DNA from: Flavimaricola sp.
Lineage (GTDB): Bacteria; Pseudomonadota; Alphaproteobacteria; Rhodobacterales; Rhodobacteraceae
Length of the DNA stretch: 7,407 nucleotides
Assembly (NCBI GenBank): GCA_023300365.1
Contig: JALZWD010000335.1
Coordinates: 1-7,407, forward strand
Reading direction: 5' to 3'
The notes under the pieces were generated by a model. The model had not been told where the DNA came from, made no database searches, and saw only the letters and a list, made by a program, of their open reading frames with translations. Every line of letters starts with the position of its first letter. Position 1 is the stretch's first letter. Of the stretch, positions 6,773-7,407 are shown piece by piece. Made by a program: the position numbers and the translations under genes.

Positions 6773-7407
6773 TCGATCGCCATAAAATAACGGCCCTGTC
6801 GCCAAGTCCAGAAAGAGGCCCAATACCGCCCGTTTGTTGAAAACACAACGCGGGTCGCGCGCCCTCGGATTTTTGTCATGGGCACAAGGCCCGCCCCACC
6901 TGCAACTTGTGGGGTACGACTGTCGATAGCGGCATCCCTATTGTCGCCCAAGACAAAGATGTGGTCGGGCGGGACCGTAACCGCGGCCATATCGTCAGAC
7001 CGTTGTAATCCGATGTTTAAGACGCGGATGGTCGCACCATTTGGTAATGTTTCGGACAATTGTGGCTTGCGACATTGCGCGCCCATCGCCACGGCTCCGT
7101 TTTGGCAACGGGGCAAAATTTCGGACGGCCCTTGCCGTTGCAGAACCTCTTGGTGGGTTGTCTCGAATACCGCGTCTATGGCGACATCATTAATGTGCAA
7201 AACGCCCTCGATAAGTTCGACCTTGTCGCCCGGTAGGCCGATTGCCCGAGAGATCATGGGGTCTCCGGCGCCGGTCCGGTCAAATACCACGATATCACCT
7301 TGGTTTGGTCGGTACTGCCCCAAGGACACCAACACGACATCGCCAGGCAATAGCGCAGGTTTCATTGATGCAGGCAGGAGCATTGTTGGCGCCCAAAAAG
7401 CGCGAAG
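6769..7407 (-). CDS. lepB: Signal peptidase I-like protein lacking the general-base lysine (5' end outside window)
   Basis: Signal peptidase I is a membrane-bound serine protease that removes signal peptides. The frame is open to the window edge: reading LRAFWAPTM before the internal ATG at 7383 resembles the family stretch between the membrane anchor and the active site, so the N-terminal anchor is probably outside the window. Counting from that Met, the boxes are [12 protein letters not shown] (4-15, nucleophile S6), QGDIVVF (28-34), IGLPGDKV (48-55) and a [12 protein letters not shown] box (145-156). Two cysteines (C93, C104) may form a disulfide. Where the catalytic lysine is normal (KR before the IGLPGD box) the sequence is [10 protein letters not shown], with S45. 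The serine that holds that lysine is A152. Peptidase activity is therefore doubtful. Its stop overlaps rnc by ATGA. Confidence 0.85.
   Translation of the reverse strand, partial: LRAFWAPTMLLPASMKPALLPGDVVLVSLGQYRPNQGDIVVFDRTGAGDPMISRAIGLPGDKVELIEGVLHINDVAIDAVFETTHQEVLQRQGPSEILPRCQNGAVAMGAQCRKPQLSETLPNGATIRVLNIGLQRSDDMAAVTVPPDHIFVLGDNRDAAIDSRTPQVAGGAGLVPMTKIRGRATRVVFSTNGRYWASFWTWRQGRYFMAIE

Noticed and set aside
6773..6823. Upstream ATG for rnc at 6823, adding 17 residues
   Set aside because: The 6772 ATG gives the usual RNase III length and N-terminus, and an ATGA overlap like that at rnc/era. The extension would lie inside the upstream gene.
7381..7383. Internal ATG as the true start of the signal peptidase-like gene
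   Set aside because: The frame continues upstream to the edge with residues that fit the family just before the active-site serine. Starting here would remove the membrane anchor and leave the nucleophile at residue 6.

Overview
The window looks like chromosomal DNA from an alphaproteobacterium of the Rhodobacteraceae (Roseobacter group), judged from recalled family resemblance, not a search. The supporting signs are the block order signal peptidase I - rnc - era - DUF1491 - recO, the alphaproteobacterial forms of RecO, Era and DUF1491, and a Rhodobacteraceae-like L5 and LepB. No rRNA, tRNA, CRISPR array, insertion sequence or phage gene was seen.

Layout. (1) Positions 1-1520, minus strand: ribosomal protein genes in transcription order rpmC (L29), rpsQ (S17), rplN (L14), rplX (L24), rplE (L5, running off the left edge). 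They are packed with 1-base stop/start overlaps or tiny gaps, except for a 70-base rpsQ-rplN gap holding a GC-rich hairpin. (2) Positions 1521-1985: a 124-base leader upstream of rpmC, a 90-codon minus-strand ORF for a two-helix membrane protein, and a 68-base divergent gap. rplP, which normally sits directly upstream of rpmC, is absent. (3) Positions 1986-4088, plus strand: a putative 2-oxoglutarate/Fe(II) oxygenase of the TIGR02466 type, an aldose 1-epimerase starting 4 bases later, and a META-domain lipoprotein. (4) Positions 4076-7407, minus strand: signal peptidase I-like gene (5' end outside the window), rnc, era, DUF1491 and recO, with 4-base ATGA overlaps at lepB/rnc and rnc/era. recO and the META gene converge and overlap by 13 bases.

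Functionally, the right block is a housekeeping cluster: protein export, RNase III processing of rRNA, 30S assembly by Era, and recombinational repair by RecO. The left block encodes 50S and 30S ribosomal proteins. The central plus-strand genes are accessory (oxygenation of an unknown substrate, sugar anomer conversion, an envelope lipoprotein).

Two points stand out. The signal peptidase-like protein keeps the nucleophile and most family boxes, but the general-base lysine position is serine and its partner serine position is alanine. The S10/spc ribosomal cluster is also broken exactly between rplP and rpmC, so the rpmC-led half needs its own promoter here. I found no clear evidence of a wholly new multi-gene system.
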